Positions 52,575 to 63,364 are shown, counted from the stretch's first letter. The stretch: DNA of 64,000 nucleotides from Zunongwangia profunda SM-A87 (GCF_000023465.1 NC_014041.1:4827501-4891500), one strand, 5' to 3'. Translations and numbers: made by a program. The notes: generated by a model not told the origin, from the letters alone.

Positions 52575-55538
52575 TTATTTTACGATAAACCGCTTCACTT
52601 TCCCTACTTTTCGAGTTCCAATACGTACCAGATAAACACCACGCGCAGCGTAAGACATATCTAAATCGTAAACATAACCATCACCAGTGTTTTCAACTTT
52701 ATTTTCCAGCATTTTCTGCCCGAGTACATTATGCACTGTAATACGTAACGGCTCGGCAAAACTGGTTTCCAAAACAACGCGATAATGCCCCTTATATTCA
52801 TCTAATACCATCAGTTCGGCATCGTTTAGGATAAAATCTTTGATATCTAAATTACTGTCTATAATATTTACCGAATAATCGTGAGTGGTCCCATACGTCA
52901 TCACATCACAAGGACTATTTAAATCCCCTTCATATCGGGTATCACCTGCTCTAATCCTTAACAAATGTTGGCCCAAAGGTGCATTATCAGGAAGGTTAAA
53001 ATCGAAAGCAAAAGAGGTATTTGGCTGAGTTAAGGCTTTTGAAGTAATTAATCGCTCATCATCATCAAACTCGCCATTATCATCTAAATCTATCCACATA
53101 GAAAATTTTTCTTCATCAGCTTCTGCCTGAAAATAAGTTTCTACGGTTACTGTAAAAGTCTGCTGAGAACGGTCTAAATTGGTTGAAGAACTTACAAAAT
53201 CGCCATATCCATTATTACAGGGAATTCTTTCATTCAAAATATCGCCCAACTGAAAATAAGAAATCCCATCACCAAAATCACAGTCTGATCCCTCTGGGAT
53301 ACAATTAAGATTGGCTATGGAAGCTTCCTCTACATCATTAGAAGGATCAAAATCCTCCTGCAGACTGGTTCCCGAACTTAATCTATAACGTCCATCTACA
53401 GAAAGATTAGCGGTTTGCTGAAAATTATAAACTATGTTCGTTCCCACTTCAATAGTTCCCTGAAACTTTTCTTCTACCCGATTATTATTCCCTATTTGAT
53501 ACCAAACGGGAATATTGCTTTGCGGTTCACCCCCAAAATTTTCGATGGTTACGGATACCTCTTCATTTCTTCCAAGATTCTCTGAAGTTATTGGTGCATT
53601 AATAGAGGTCACCCCAACATCGCGAGGAGGCAGGTTTCTAATCACCCTGGTAATCGTATCGTTAGCCGGGTTTTGATCTCCATCCAAATTGGTTCGTACT
53701 GCAATTTCATAAGATCGTCCTATTTCGGAGAGATCGGCAGTTCTCGAAAAAGTAAAGTCTACAGAAGAAGCACCTTCAATACTCTCGGGATAAATTTCTG
53801 TAATGGTCTGACCGTTTAAATAATAACTTACAGGAATATCAGATTGAGTTCGTGCTCCAAAGTTTCTTATTTTTACCGTAATCTGCTCATTTGCACCCAG
53901 CGTTGCATCAACTGGAGATACAATTTCTGTAATCCCAACATCGCTTAATAAATCTGAAGCTACTCTAAAAACGCCTATATGGTTAAACCTGTCTTCCCCT
54001 TTAAAATATTCTGCATTATGCCAAAAAGTAATTCCATCTGCAGGGTCTACCGTTAAATGGGCATAATCCCCATACCTGGAACTGGGATTAGGACTTCGGC
54101 CTTCAACAAAACTCTGTTCTTCCAGCGTCATTATTCCCCGCTCATCATTGGCATATCTCCCGGTATACCTTATGGAAGGATAAACAGGATTGGCAGGACT
54201 ATCATCTAAAACGGTAAAACCTAAACCTATATTTCCCTGGTCATCAATACCAATACTCCCGCTAAACCGGTCACTTTTATCGGGCGCATAAGTTCCTTCC
54301 TGATAAACGCTCCATTTACCGCCATCACTATTTTGGCGCAACTCATACCATCTAATCCCTGCATGCTCTGCCAAAGTGGGATCTACATCCACAACAAAAT
54401 TCATAACTACCGAGTTATGATCTGGAAATCTTCGGTATTGGGTCATATACATCATGGTGGCCTGTAGCGCATCAATCTCTGGCCCATTTCCGGGTTGCGA
54501 TAAGTTACTAAAAGCACCGCCGTCAAAAGTAGCAGTAAACGGTGACACTCCGCTCGCTAAACCTAATTCCTGCGATTCCTCTATGGTAGAGTTCTCTAAA
54601 TTTTCCCAGTCTACATTTACCAGCCATATTTTTAAATGATCTTCTGGCACTCCGGCCCAGGCATCATCCTGAAGATAAATTATTGGGGCATTTCCTTTAG
54701 GCGGCATGGTGTTTCCCATCGCATTAAAACCAGCGGGACTATAAAAACCATTGGTTTCTATTCCAGGTAACGGAAAAGATACAAACTGAGCGGTTGCCCC
54801 CATTAACATTTGGTCACGCTCCATCACATAAATCACCTGATTCTCATCTGCAGTATTCGAATTCTTATTAGTAGTAATATAATACCCATCACTCCACACC
54901 GAAATTTTTGGATAATCTGGCAAAACACCATTGGTTGAAAAACGATACGTATACCAGCCATCGTTTACAGGATCAGGTCCGCGCGAAACAGCGATTAAGA
55001 AACTCTCTGGAGTATCGCTAAACTGACTTATTAAATAGCGATCTGCAAATTGATCGTAAACCACAATGGGATCACCCAAAGTTTCATTTTCAAACTCTCC
55101 ACCAATACTCGCCAATGAAGCAGGAGGCATTAATAAATTCCCCTCTTTATCATAAATCGAAAAAGCAGAATTCCAAGCATTTAGATAATGATTTAAGCCG
55201 GCTACTCCAGTAGGATCTGAAGGTGTAGAACGTGTCCTTACCGCATCAAAATTTAGAATTGGCGCTTTGGATGGAATGCTTCCTTTTTTGCTTTGTAAGG
55301 CCGCATCAACTCCTTTTGGATATCCCTTTCCGGGTACAACTTTATTAATCCCACGATTTCTGGGGTTATAAATTTTATGTTCATCTTTAGGAGGTATCAA
55401 TCTACTTTCTGAAATAGCTGCAGAAAAAAGCGCTTGAGCCGAATCTCGAAAAACAGGCTTAGCAATATTTCCTTGGGCATAAAAGTTTAGTTTGAAAAAC
55501 AAAAATAGCAGTAGTAAAAAAAACAGTTTATTGTTCAT
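52575..55538 (-). CDS. Large secreted protein with CARDB-like and GEVED domains and T9SS sorting tail
   Basis: This is a secreted multi-domain protein of 987 residues. A signal peptide (MNNKLFFLLLLFLFFKLNFYAQ) is followed by a large beta-rich domain (about 90-530) typical of adhesin or peptidase-associated ectodomains, two CARDB-like repeats (DVGITEIVSPVDATLGANE at about 535-630 and DVGVTSINAPITSENLGR at about 635-730), a GEVED domain (about 790-880, WIDLDDNGEFDDDERL) and a type IX secretion type-A tail of about 80 residues (LRITVHNVLGQKMLENK to GKVKRFIVK). No catalytic motif was recognised. It is monocistronic. Confidence 0.87.
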   Translation of the reverse strand: MNNKLFFLLLLFLFFKLNFYAQGNIAKPVFRDSAQALFSAAISESRLIPPKDEHKIYNPRNRGINKVVPGKGYPKGVDAALQSKKGSIPSKAPILNFDAVRTRSTPSDPTGVAGLNHYLNAWNSAFSIYDKEGNLLMPPASLASIGGEFENETLGDPIVVYDQFADRYLISQFSDTPESFLIAVSRGPDPVNDGWYTYRFSTNGVLPDYPKISVWSDGYYITTNKNSNTADENQVIYVMERDQMLMGATAQFVSFPLPGIETNGFYSPAGFNAMGNTMPPKGNAPIIYLQDDAWAGVPEDHLKIWLVNVDWENLENSTIEESQELGLASGVSPFTATFDGGAFSNLSQPGNGPEIDALQATMMYMTQYRRFPDHNSVVMNFVVDVDPTLAEHAGIRWYELRQNSDGGKWSVYQEGTYAPDKSDRFSGSIGIDDQGNIGLGFTVLDDSPANPVYPSIRYTGRYANDERGIMTLEEQSFVEGRSPNPSSRYGDYAHLTVDPADGITFWHNAEYFKGEDRFNHIGVFRVASDLLSDVGITEIVSPVDATLGANEQITVKIRNFGARTQSDIPVSYYLNGQTITEIYPESIEGASSVDFTFSRTADLSEIGRSYEIAVRTNLDGDQNPANDTITRVIRNLPPRDVGVTSINAPITSENLGRNEEVSVTIENFGGEPQSNIPVWYQIGNNNRVEEKFQGTIEVGTNIVYNFQQTANLSVDGRYRLSSGTSLQEDFDPSNDVEEASIANLNCIPEGSDCDFGDGISYFQLGDILNERIPCNNGYGDFVSSSTNLDRSQQTFTVTVETYFQAEADEEKFSMWIDLDDNGEFDDDERLITSKALTQPNTSFAFDFNLPDNAPLGQHLLRIRAGDTRYEGDLNSPCDVMTYGTTHDYSVNIIDSNLDIKDFILNDAELMVLDEYKGHYRVVLETSFAEPLRITVHNVLGQKMLENKVENTGDGYVYDLDMSYAARGVYLVRIGTRKVGKVKRFIVK

Positions 55539-56105
55539 CAGAGCATTTTAGATCGTCGCATATAATTCAAAATTAACGAATAATGAAGTATATCACCTAA
55601 AATAATTCAGCAATTACAGGTGAGTGGTAAAATCAAGCTCCTCGAGGAAAGACTTATGAAGTAAGAATTGGAAGAACTCTTTATAATTTTCCGGAATTCT
55701 AATAATCATCGGGTAGGTTACTATAACCTTTTTGACGAAAGAGATTGTCTTAAAAATAGCCAAAAACGACATTTCGAACCTTCCTCGCCAAGAGGCGGGT
55801 AGAGCGAAGCGGAACGGAGAAATCTTAATTTTAAAAATAAAATATAAAAGATCTCTCCACTCCAATCGAGGATAACGCCCTTTTCAATCAATATTCAAAA
55901 TTTAAGATTTAGATCTTGATTTTTGAATGGTCTCGTACGTTGTAAACCATAAACTAATTAAGACAGAGCTGAAATTTCTATTTTGATTGGGATTTCTCCA
56001 TTCCACTGACCTTCAGTCGAAATGATCTTGAATTAATTTTCCAATTTGGAAAATTAAAATAATAAGGACTTACTTTCTAACTTTAAAATACTCCTTGAAA
56101 TTAAT
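55539..56105. repeat. Repeat-rich gap with degenerate interspersed elements and an inverted repeat
   Basis: No convincing gene. Three fragments of the flavobacterial CATTTCGA/AGAAATCT-type repeat are visible: 55768-55830 (CATTTCGAACCTTC to GGAGAAATCTT), 55852-55875 (AGATCTCTCCACTCC) and 55991-56026 (GGATTTCTCCATTCC to AGTCGAAATGATC). A perfect 10-base inverted repeat TTAATTTTCC/GGAAAATTAA lies at 56033-56057. One short reading frame across the block codes mostly for the repeat itself. Confidence 0.5.
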
Positions 56106-56795
56106 CTAATCCCGAGATCCCATAAATATTCCAACAAAATATAATAGGGTTGCTAAAGATCCCAAAGCAGCTACCACATAAGTTCTGGCTGCCCATTTAA
56201 GAGAATCCTGAGCGGCATCATGCTCCTGCCTTGTAAGCATGTTTTCGGTTTCTAACCAGGTCAAAGCACGGTTACTTGCATCGTATTCTACTGGCAGTGT
56301 TATAAAACTAAACAAGGTCCCTAGTCCAAAAAGCACAATCCCGATAAAAAAAATGGTAGGACCTAAAGTACTGGTATAAAGCAATACTAAACCGGCAAGT
56401 ATTACCCATTGTGACAAATTAGAAGCGACACTTACTACAGGTACCAGTGCACTTCGCATTTTTAACCAACTGTACGATTTTGCATGTTGTACGGCATGCC
56501 CACATTCGTGTGCAGCCACTGCAGCCGCTGCAGCATTTCTTTGCGAGTACACCCCTTCACTTAGATTTACTGTTTTCTTATTCGGGTTGTAGTGATCTGA
56601 AAGCATCCCTGGAGTAGAGATTACTTTTACATCATAAATACCGTTATCACGTAACATTTTCTCGGCAATTTCTTTCCCACTCATTCCATTTTGCAGGTGC
56701 ATTTTGGAATAATTCTTAAACTTGCTTTTAAGCTTATTGCTTACATACAGGCTCACGATAAACATGATTCCTGCTATCAAATAATATCCAATCAT
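56106..56795 (-). CDS. YugP-type neutral zinc metallopeptidase
   Basis: This inner-membrane protease-like protein has 229 residues. An N-terminal helix (about 3-19), a soluble segment with the zinc motif HECGH (in AAAVAAHECGHAVQH), then three hydrophobic helices follow. Third-ligand and fold match the DUF2268/YugP group in which SPVEYDASNRAL is usually seen; here ITLPVEYDASNRALTWLE carries the conserved Glu. Substrate unknown. No partner gene is adjacent. Confidence 0.9.
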   Translation of the reverse strand: MIGYYLIAGIMFIVSLYVSNKLKSKFKNYSKMHLQNGMSGKEIAEKMLRDNGIYDVKVISTPGMLSDHYNPNKKTVNLSEGVYSQRNAAAAAVAAHECGHAVQHAKSYSWLKMRSALVPVVSVASNLSQWVILAGLVLLYTSTLGPTIFFIGIVLFGLGTLFSFITLPVEYDASNRALTWLETENMLTRQEHDAAQDSLKWAARTYVVAALGSLATLLYFVGIFMGSRD

Positions 56796-56948
56796 TTCTT
56801 ATTTCTTTTTCAACTTTTATTATTTTAAAAATAACAAAAATCCAGCCATTTTAAATACAGACGACACTTTGGCAAGCATTTTAAATACTAAAATACTCTT
56901 AAGATTTAGAATTTTAATTGATAAGATTTTTCAAATTAAGATATTAGC

Positions 56949-56956
56949 TATATTTG
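56949..56956 (+). promoter_or_regulatory. TAnnTTTG promoter element for pyrH-frr
   Basis: TATATTTG lies 25 bases ahead of the pyrH ATG. The nearest TTG (56918) is somewhat too far for ideal spacing. Confidence 0.5.
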
Positions 56957-56980
56957 CAGCACTCATCTTTAAAACTAGCC

Positions 56981-57688
56981 ATGCAATACAAAAGAGTTCT
57001 TTTAAAATTATCTGGAGAAGCACTAATGGGAAACCGCCAATATGGTATCGATCCCGAAAGACTGGCAGAGTATGCCGAGGAAGTTAAATCTGTAACCAAC
57101 CAGGGAGTAGAAGTAGCGATTGTAATTGGTGGAGGTAACATTTTTAGAGGAGTTGCCGGTGCTAGTCGCGGGATGGATCGTGTACAGGGTGACCACATGG
57201 GAATGCTAGCTACGGTAATTAACGGCCTGGCACTACAAAGCGCGCTTGAAGACGCCGGTATCCAAACCAGATTACAATCTGCAATTAAGATTAACGAAGT
57301 AGCCGAACCTTTTATACGAAGAAAAGCCATTAGGCACTTAGAAAAAGGGCGTGTTGTGATTTTTGGAGGAGGCACAGGAAATCCCTATTTTACAACAGAT
57401 TCTGCCGCTGTGCTAAGAGCGATTGAAATAAAAGCCGACGTAATCTTAAAAGGGACACGGGTAGACGGAATTTACACTGCAGATCCCGAAAAAGATAAAA
57501 AAGCAACAAAATTTGATTTTATATCGTTTGACGACGTGATTAGAAAAGGGCTTAAGGTAATGGATACCACTGCATTTACCCTTAGCCAGGAAAACGAATT
57601 ACCAATTATTGTTTTTGACATGAATACTCCTGGGAATTTAATGAAGGTAGTGACCGGGGAGAACGTAGGAACAAAAGTAAATTTATAA
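56981..57688 (+). CDS. pyrH: UMP kinase
   Basis: This hexameric nucleotide kinase makes UDP for RNA, sugars and pyrimidines; 235 residues. [44 protein letters not shown] and [20 protein letters not shown] are diagnostic. ATG 56981 (MQYKRVLLK) is chosen over the TTG at 56954, which lies inside the promoter element. It is followed 30 bases later by frr, a widely conserved pairing. Confidence 0.97.
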   Translation: MQYKRVLLKLSGEALMGNRQYGIDPERLAEYAEEVKSVTNQGVEVAIVIGGGNIFRGVAGASRGMDRVQGDHMGMLATVINGLALQSALEDAGIQTRLQSAIKINEVAEPFIRRKAIRHLEKGRVVIFGGGTGNPYFTTDSAAVLRAIEIKADVILKGTRVDGIYTADPEKDKKATKFDFISFDDVIRKGLKVMDTTAFTLSQENELPIIVFDMNTPGNLMKVVTGENVGTKVNL

Positions 57689-57718
57689 AACCAGAAGATA
57701 CAGTTTAAATAACACACC

Positions 57719-58273
57719 ATGGAAGAGGAAATTGAATTAATCATAGATTCTGCTGAAGAAGGGATGCAAAACGCAATCTCTCATCTTAATAAACAATTGC
57801 TAAATATTAGAGCGGGTAAGGCCAGCCCAAGTATGCTAGGAAGTGTAATGGTAGAATACTACGGTTCTTTAACCCCTTTAAATCAGGTTGCCAATGTAAA
57901 CGCACCAGATGCCAGAACAATTTCTGTTCAGCCTTTCGAAAAAGGGAGTATTCCCAATATCGAAAAAGGAATTTTACAGGCTAACCTTGGCTTTAACCCA
58001 ATGAATAATGGTGAAAGCGTAATTATTAGCGTACCACCTTTAACAGAAGAACGTCGTAAACAATTGGTAAAACAAGCTAAATCTGAAGCTGAAGATGCCA
58101 AAGTAGGGGTAAGAAACGACCGTAAAACTGCTAATAACGAATTAAAGAAAATTGAAGTTTCTGAAGATCTTCAAAAAAATGCAGAAGCAGATATCCAGGA
58201 GCTTACTGATAAATATATCGCCAAAATAGACCGCATTTTAGAAGCTAAAGAAAAAGAAATTATGACCATATAA
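57719..58273 (+). CDS. frr: Ribosome recycling factor
   Basis: RRF, 184 residues, splits post-termination ribosomes with EF-G. LNIRAGKASPSMLGSVMVEYYG, FNPMNNGESVIISVPPLTEERRKQLVKQAKSEAEDAKVGVRNDRK and the helical end are typical; length is normal. It is cotranscribed with pyrH. Confidence 0.97.
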   Translation: MEEEIELIIDSAEEGMQNAISHLNKQLLNIRAGKASPSMLGSVMVEYYGSLTPLNQVANVNAPDARTISVQPFEKGSIPNIEKGILQANLGFNPMNNGESVIISVPPLTEERRKQLVKQAKSEAEDAKVGVRNDRKTANNELKKIEVSEDLQKNAEADIQELTDKYIAKIDRILEAKEKEIMTI

Positions 58274-58301
58274 CTATGAAATTAATTTCTTTATATATAG
58301 T

Positions 58302-58355
58302 CAAATTGGGCTTACTTTTTACTGTTTGTAAGCAAGCCTAATTTGGCTTTTTTTG
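58302..58355 (+). terminator. Probable terminator after frr
   Basis: CAAATTGGGCTT (58302-58313) pairs with AAGCCTAATTTG (58334-58345), with one G-T pair and a 20-base loop, then a T-run. Confidence 0.65.
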
Positions 58356-58391
58356 TGCATCATTGTTACAAACCATCACCAGGAATAATAT

Positions 58392-60851
58392 ATGCGATTA
58401 GTTTTCACCTTTGTTTTTATTATTACCGGTTTTCTTGCCAATGCACAACAAATCCCGGGAAAAGTAATCAATGCCATTACGGGAGAGGCTTTAGCCTATG
58501 CTAAAATAAGCCTGCCGCAGGATACGCCCATTTTATCCAAAAGAGACGGTAGCTTTCAGCTTAACCTTAATGGAAAGGAATCCTTAAAAATTTCGGTATC
58601 CTATCTGGGTTTTTATACCCGCGAGTTTACTATTTCGGAAAAAAATAAAAGCGTACTACTTCAACTTTATCCCGATTACGAAAAATTAAACACGGTTTAC
58701 ATTTCTTCCCCCAGAAATCCGGCAAATAAACTCATTGAAAAAGCTATTGAAAACAGGAAGATAAACGACCCTAAAAAGGCCTTAGAGGGCTTTACACATC
58801 AGTCTTATTCTAAGTTTCTTATTGATAATGATAAAAATCCTATCCAACTTGCTACCGACAGCACAAACAGCGAAATCGCAACAATCGTAAATACTGCTCG
58901 GGCTTATCTTTCAGAAAAAATCACCCTACATCACTTCAATCAAAAACAAGGTAACAAAGAAGAGGTTTTGGGTTTAAAAACTGCCGGCTTTAAAGAACCT
59001 GTTTATGAGGTATTAACCATGGATATTTATCCTACCTCATTTTATGAAGATGAGTACTCCATTTTTAAAACGGAATACGCCGGCCCCCTGGCAAAAAATG
59101 CCCTCAAAAATTATGAATATCGCATTTTAGATACTTTAAACACAACGCGTCCTTCATACCTGGTATACTTTAAACCTAAGCGCGAAAAAGTGGTACCTGG
59201 CCTGGAAGGAGTAATTTATCTTGATACGGTTAACTACGGTATTCAGAAAACCGAAGCACGGATAATTGGCGAAATCGATCTGGAAATTCATGAAGATTAT
59301 GAGTTTAATCCTTCAGAAGAAGTTTGGCTGCTTCAAAAAAGAGATATCAAAATCAGACCAGGAAGCGGAGGAAAAGATATTTCGGTTTTTGGTGGAAATA
59401 TTTCTTTAGGAACCATTCAGCGTAGACTATCCATTTCCAGTATCTTCGATAATGATCCTATCGATACGAACCTATACCTGGATGCCACTACGGTAAACTA
59501 TAATTACCAACTCAACCTTAGCCCTCAAATAAAAGAAACTTCAGCAAAAATAGTAGTAGAGCCAAAAGCTAATGATCGTGAGCCATCTTTTTGGAGTGAT
59601 AACCGCAAAGAACCCTATACCGCAAAAGACCAGGCTACTGCTATTTATGTAGATAGTATTATTAAAACCCGCAATATTGAACGAAAGATTCAAGTTAAAA
59701 AAGCCATGGCAAATGGCTATTATCCTTTAGCTTTTTGGGACTTGGAGCTAAGTAAGCTTTTTAAGTATAATAATTTTGAAGGTATTAGATTGGGTATCGG
59801 AGGAAAAACCAACGATCATATTTCGAACAAATTTAATATTGGCGGTTATTTCGTTTATGGTTTTGGAGACCAGAAAGCAAAATATAATATTAACACCAGC
59901 ATTTATTTAAACAAATCAACAAACACCAACCTAAAATTAGGTTATACCAGGGATATCAAAGAAGTAGGAAGTTTTGATTATTTAAAAGCACCGCCAAAAT
60001 TTTACTTGATAGAGCCCAGATTTGTTAATATTAATTTCTTCTATAATTATAAACAATATTATGCCGGTTTGGAGCATCGCATAATCCCACAATTATCTTC
60101 GGAAATACGTTTTAGCCAAACCAAAGTTTTTGACGTTAGGGACTATGTTTTTTTATACAACGGTAAACTCTATCCGGAATATACGGTAAGCACTGCGGGT
60201 ATTTCATTTAGCTGGGAGCCATTTAACAATTATCTAAAAACTCCGGAAAGTGATATTTTAATTGAGCGGAATTATCCTAGAATAACAGCGCAAATTGATA
60301 AAGGCTTTGCCGATGTGGCCGAGGGTGATTTTAATTTTTTAAGAACCGGACTAAAATTAGAATATACGATTCGCAGATTAAATCTTTCCAGAACAGAATT
60401 TATTTTAGAAGGAAATTATGCTACCGGAACCTTACCATTAACGCACACTTTCCATGCTTATCCAAACTCATCAAGACAGGAAGCAGTTTTAAAACGATTT
60501 TCGATTGCAGGGAAAACCAGCTTCGAAACCATGTACTATAACGAATTTTATAGTGACCGTCTTGCTATGTTGCATATGAGACATCAATTAAGGCCTATAA
60601 AATTTTCCAGTTTCTTCCAACCTGAAATTGTATTGATAAGCCGCCATGCTATAGGGGATATAGGTCATAAAGACCGCCACCAGAACATCGATTTTAAAAG
60701 TCTGGACCAGGGCTACTCTGAAGTTGGACTGGAAATTAACAAAATAATCTCTGGCTTTGGGCTTTCTACCGCCTATCGTTATGGCGGATATCACCTACCT
60801 GGCTTTAGCCAAAATTTTGCACTTAAATTCACCTTAAACATTAAGTTTTAA
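58392..60851 (+). CDS. DUF5686 / carboxypeptidase-like regulatory domain protein
   Basis: This is an outer-membrane protein of 819 residues with signal MRLVFTFVFIITGFLANAQQ. A carboxypeptidase-D regulatory-like beta-sandwich follows (about 22-100, IPGKVINAITGEALAYAKISL). The DUF5686 region then fills the rest, ending in amphipathic strands of outer-membrane barrel type and a terminal aromatic-rich NFALKFTLNIKF. Such proteins are found in Bacteroidota near envelope genes; function unknown. It is not a TonB-dependent receptor, as no plug domain is present. Confidence 0.88.
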   Translation: MRLVFTFVFIITGFLANAQQIPGKVINAITGEALAYAKISLPQDTPILSKRDGSFQLNLNGKESLKISVSYLGFYTREFTISEKNKSVLLQLYPDYEKLNTVYISSPRNPANKLIEKAIENRKINDPKKALEGFTHQSYSKFLIDNDKNPIQLATDSTNSEIATIVNTARAYLSEKITLHHFNQKQGNKEEVLGLKTAGFKEPVYEVLTMDIYPTSFYEDEYSIFKTEYAGPLAKNALKNYEYRILDTLNTTRPSYLVYFKPKREKVVPGLEGVIYLDTVNYGIQKTEARIIGEIDLEIHEDYEFNPSEEVWLLQKRDIKIRPGSGGKDISVFGGNISLGTIQRRLSISSIFDNDPIDTNLYLDATTVNYNYQLNLSPQIKETSAKIVVEPKANDREPSFWSDNRKEPYTAKDQATAIYVDSIIKTRNIERKIQVKKAMANGYYPLAFWDLELSKLFKYNNFEGIRLGIGGKTNDHISNKFNIGGYFVYGFGDQKAKYNINTSIYLNKSTNTNLKLGYTRDIKEVGSFDYLKAPPKFYLIEPRFVNINFFYNYKQYYAGLEHRIIPQLSSEIRFSQTKVFDVRDYVFLYNGKLYPEYTVSTAGISFSWEPFNNYLKTPESDILIERNYPRITAQIDKGFADVAEGDFNFLRTGLKLEYTIRRLNLSRTEFILEGNYATGTLPLTHTFHAYPNSSRQEAVLKRFSIAGKTSFETMYYNEFYSDRLAMLHMRHQLRPIKFSSFFQPEIVLISRHAIGDIGHKDRHQNIDFKSLDQGYSEVGLEINKIISGFGLSTAYRYGGYHLPGFSQNFALKFTLNIKF

Positions 60852-60900
60852 ATTAGCCGAGTTTAATTCTCAAAAACCTGATTTTTAGGTTGTCTTTTGT

Positions 60901-60908
60901 TACCTTTG
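60901..60908 (+). promoter_or_regulatory. TAnnTTTG element for the RND/MMPL gene
   Basis: TACCTTTG lies 20 bases ahead of the start codon; no ideally spaced TTG. Confidence 0.35.
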
Positions 60909-60928
60909 CGCGCGCTTAAAAATTACGC

Positions 60929-63364
60929 ATGTCTAAGATTTTTACCTTCGGCTTTTGGAATTCTGTTGCCCGCCTTATTTTACGTAACAGAATTATCATT
61001 ATTTTACTCATTTTGGCCACTACCGTATTTTTTGCTTCACAGTGGAAAAATATGAGATTTTCTTTTACCGAAGCCAACTTACTCCCAGACGATCATGAGG
61101 TAAATCAGGAATATAATGCCTTTTTAGAAAAATTTGGTGAAGAAGGGAACCTGATCGTGATGGGAATAAAAGATTCTTCCCTTTTTACTGAAAAAAATTA
61201 CCAGGCCTGGAAGGCATTAAATGATAGTCTGCAAAAATTCCCAGAGGTAGATTATGCCATTTCCATAGGAAATTTAAAAAAGCTTGAAAAATTTGAAGAT
61301 CCCAAGCGCTTCCAGATGGTTCCTTTTATTACTGAAGCCAATCCTGATAGTCTTGAGCTGGCGAATTACGAAAACGAACTCTTTACCAAACTCCCGTTCT
61401 ACGAAAACCTGGTATACAGTGCGCATTCTAATACCATTCAGTCTGCTTTATACCTCAATAAAGCAATTGTAAATTCTAAAGCCAGAAAAGATTTTGTGAT
61501 CGATAACCTTGATCCTATGATCAAAAACTTCGAATCGCAAACCGGTATCGATGTGCGTGTTTCAGGGATGCCTTACATTCGGACACTGAATTCTCAAAAT
61601 ATAATTGATGAAATCGGACTCTTTATCGTTGCTGCTTTAGGAGTTACTTCTCTTATTTTTTTCTTCTTTTTCAGATCAGTAAGAGCAACGGTAATTTCTA
61701 TGGTTACCGTATGTATTGGCGTAATGTGGGCTTTTGGAACTATTGGTTTACTACATTATGAAATTACGGTTTTAACGGCGCTTATCCCTCCGTTAATCAT
61801 TGTAATTGGTATTCCTAACTGTATTTTCCTAATCAACAAATATCAGCAGGAAATACAAAAACACGGAAATCAGGCAAAATCCCTGCAACGTGTTATTGCT
61901 AAAGTTGGTAATGCCACCCTGATGACGAATATCACCACAGCTTCAGGATTCGCAACCTTTATTTTAACCGAAAGCAAGCTATTGAAAGAGTTTGGTATTG
62001 TTGCTTCCATTAATATCGTGGCCATCTTTATTCTTTCGCTGCTGATTATCCCGGTGATTTATAGCTATATGAAAATTCCAAAGTCTAAACACTTAAAGCA
62101 CCTTAACAGGCAGTGGATAGGCAGCTTTGTTGGATGGATGGAGAAAATGGTTCGGAATCATCGAATAGCAGTATATTTTACCGCAGTCGGCCTTTTAGCT
62201 GTTAGCATTATCGGAATTTACAATATTCGGATTTCAGGAAGTCTTCTGGAAGATATGCCACAACAAGCCGACTTCTTTAAAGATGTAAAATTCTTTGAAG
62301 AGGAATTTGACGGAATTATGCCTTTAGAAATCGTAGTAGATACCAAAAGACCCCGTGGTGTATTAAAGTCTTCTACTTTAAAAAAATTAGAGCAACTTGA
62401 GGACCTAATTGCGGAAGAGCCTGAACTTTCACAACCCTTATCCATCACCCGACTGGTAAAATACAGTAAACAAGCTTATTATAACGGCAACCCCAAATAT
62501 TATCAGTTACCCTCTTCACAAGAGCAAAATTTCATTTTACCGTATACCAAAAACATGAAGGGTAATGATAATCTGGTAAACACGTATATCGATTCTACCG
62601 GCCGATTTGCCAGGATTACCACTTTTATGAAGGATATAGGTACCGACAAAATGGAAAAAATAGAAGATAAGCTGTGGCCCAACATCCATAAAATTTTCCC
62701 TGAAGATCGCTATGAGGTGAGTATGACTGGTAAAGCCCTGGTTTTCCAGAAAGGAACAACCTATTTGGTACACAATCTTGTGCTCTCACTATCCTTGGCC
62801 ATTGTGCTTATTGCTTTATTGATGGCCTGGATGTTTAGATCCTTCAGAATGATCTTGATTTCCTTAGTACCTAACCTTTTACCATTGCTAATTACGGCAG
62901 GAATGATGGGATTCTTAGGCGTACCTATCAAACCTTCTACTATTTTGGTATTTAGTATTGCCTTTGGAATATCTGTTGATGACACCATTCACTTTTTAGC
63001 CAAATATCGGCAGGAACTTAAAGCAAACGACTGGAAAATTAAACGCTCGGTTTATGCGGCACTCCGGGAAACCGGTGTAAGTATGTTTTATACATCGATC
63101 GTTTTATTCTTTGGATTCTCTGTCTTTATGATTAGTAGCTTTGGAGGTACCGTAGCCCTGGGCGGTCTGGTTTCGGCCACCTTACTTTTTGCCATGCTTT
63201 CTAACTTACTGTTATTACCATCCTTACTGCTTTCGCTGGAAAGAAGCATCGCAAACAAAGAAACTCTAAAGGAACCGTCAATGCGAATTATTGCCACGCC
63301 AGAAGATGAAGAAGAAATTTCTAAAGACGACGAAGAATACAAAAACCAGAAAAACAAAAACTAA
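60929..63364 (+). CDS. RND/MMPL-family exporter-like membrane protein
   Basis: This inner-membrane protein of 811 residues has twelve helices in two halves, each with a large periplasmic loop (about 40-225 and 435-620). Helices 2-6 and 8-12 form the two sterol-sensing/MMPL modules: IIDEIGLFIVAALGVTSLIFF and FRSVRATVISMVTVCIGV, then FRMILISLVPNLLPLLITAGMMGFLG and FSIAFGISVDDTIHFLAKYRQ (conserved Asp-Asp, proton relay). An acidic tail follows. The substrate may be a lipid or hopanoid-like molecule by family analogy; not shown here. Confidence 0.9.
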   Translation: MSKIFTFGFWNSVARLILRNRIIIILLILATTVFFASQWKNMRFSFTEANLLPDDHEVNQEYNAFLEKFGEEGNLIVMGIKDSSLFTEKNYQAWKALNDSLQKFPEVDYAISIGNLKKLEKFEDPKRFQMVPFITEANPDSLELANYENELFTKLPFYENLVYSAHSNTIQSALYLNKAIVNSKARKDFVIDNLDPMIKNFESQTGIDVRVSGMPYIRTLNSQNIIDEIGLFIVAALGVTSLIFFFFFRSVRATVISMVTVCIGVMWAFGTIGLLHYEITVLTALIPPLIIVIGIPNCIFLINKYQQEIQKHGNQAKSLQRVIAKVGNATLMTNITTASGFATFILTESKLLKEFGIVASINIVAIFILSLLIIPVIYSYMKIPKSKHLKHLNRQWIGSFVGWMEKMVRNHRIAVYFTAVGLLAVSIIGIYNIRISGSLLEDMPQQADFFKDVKFFEEEFDGIMPLEIVVDTKRPRGVLKSSTLKKLEQLEDLIAEEPELSQPLSITRLVKYSKQAYYNGNPKYYQLPSSQEQNFILPYTKNMKGNDNLVNTYIDSTGRFARITTFMKDIGTDKMEKIEDKLWPNIHKIFPEDRYEVSMTGKALVFQKGTTYLVHNLVLSLSLAIVLIALLMAWMFRSFRMILISLVPNLLPLLITAGMMGFLGVPIKPSTILVFSIAFGISVDDTIHFLAKYRQELKANDWKIKRSVYAALRETGVSMFYTSIVLFFGFSVFMISSFGGTVALGGLVSATLLFAMLSNLLLLPSLLLSLERSIANKETLKEPSMRIIATPEDEEEISKDDEEYKNQKNKN

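Noticed and set aside
55614..55865. 83-codon frame in the repeat-rich gap
   Set aside because: About half of it is a translation of the interspersed repeat (FRFALPASWRGRFEMSF); no domain is recognisable in the rest.
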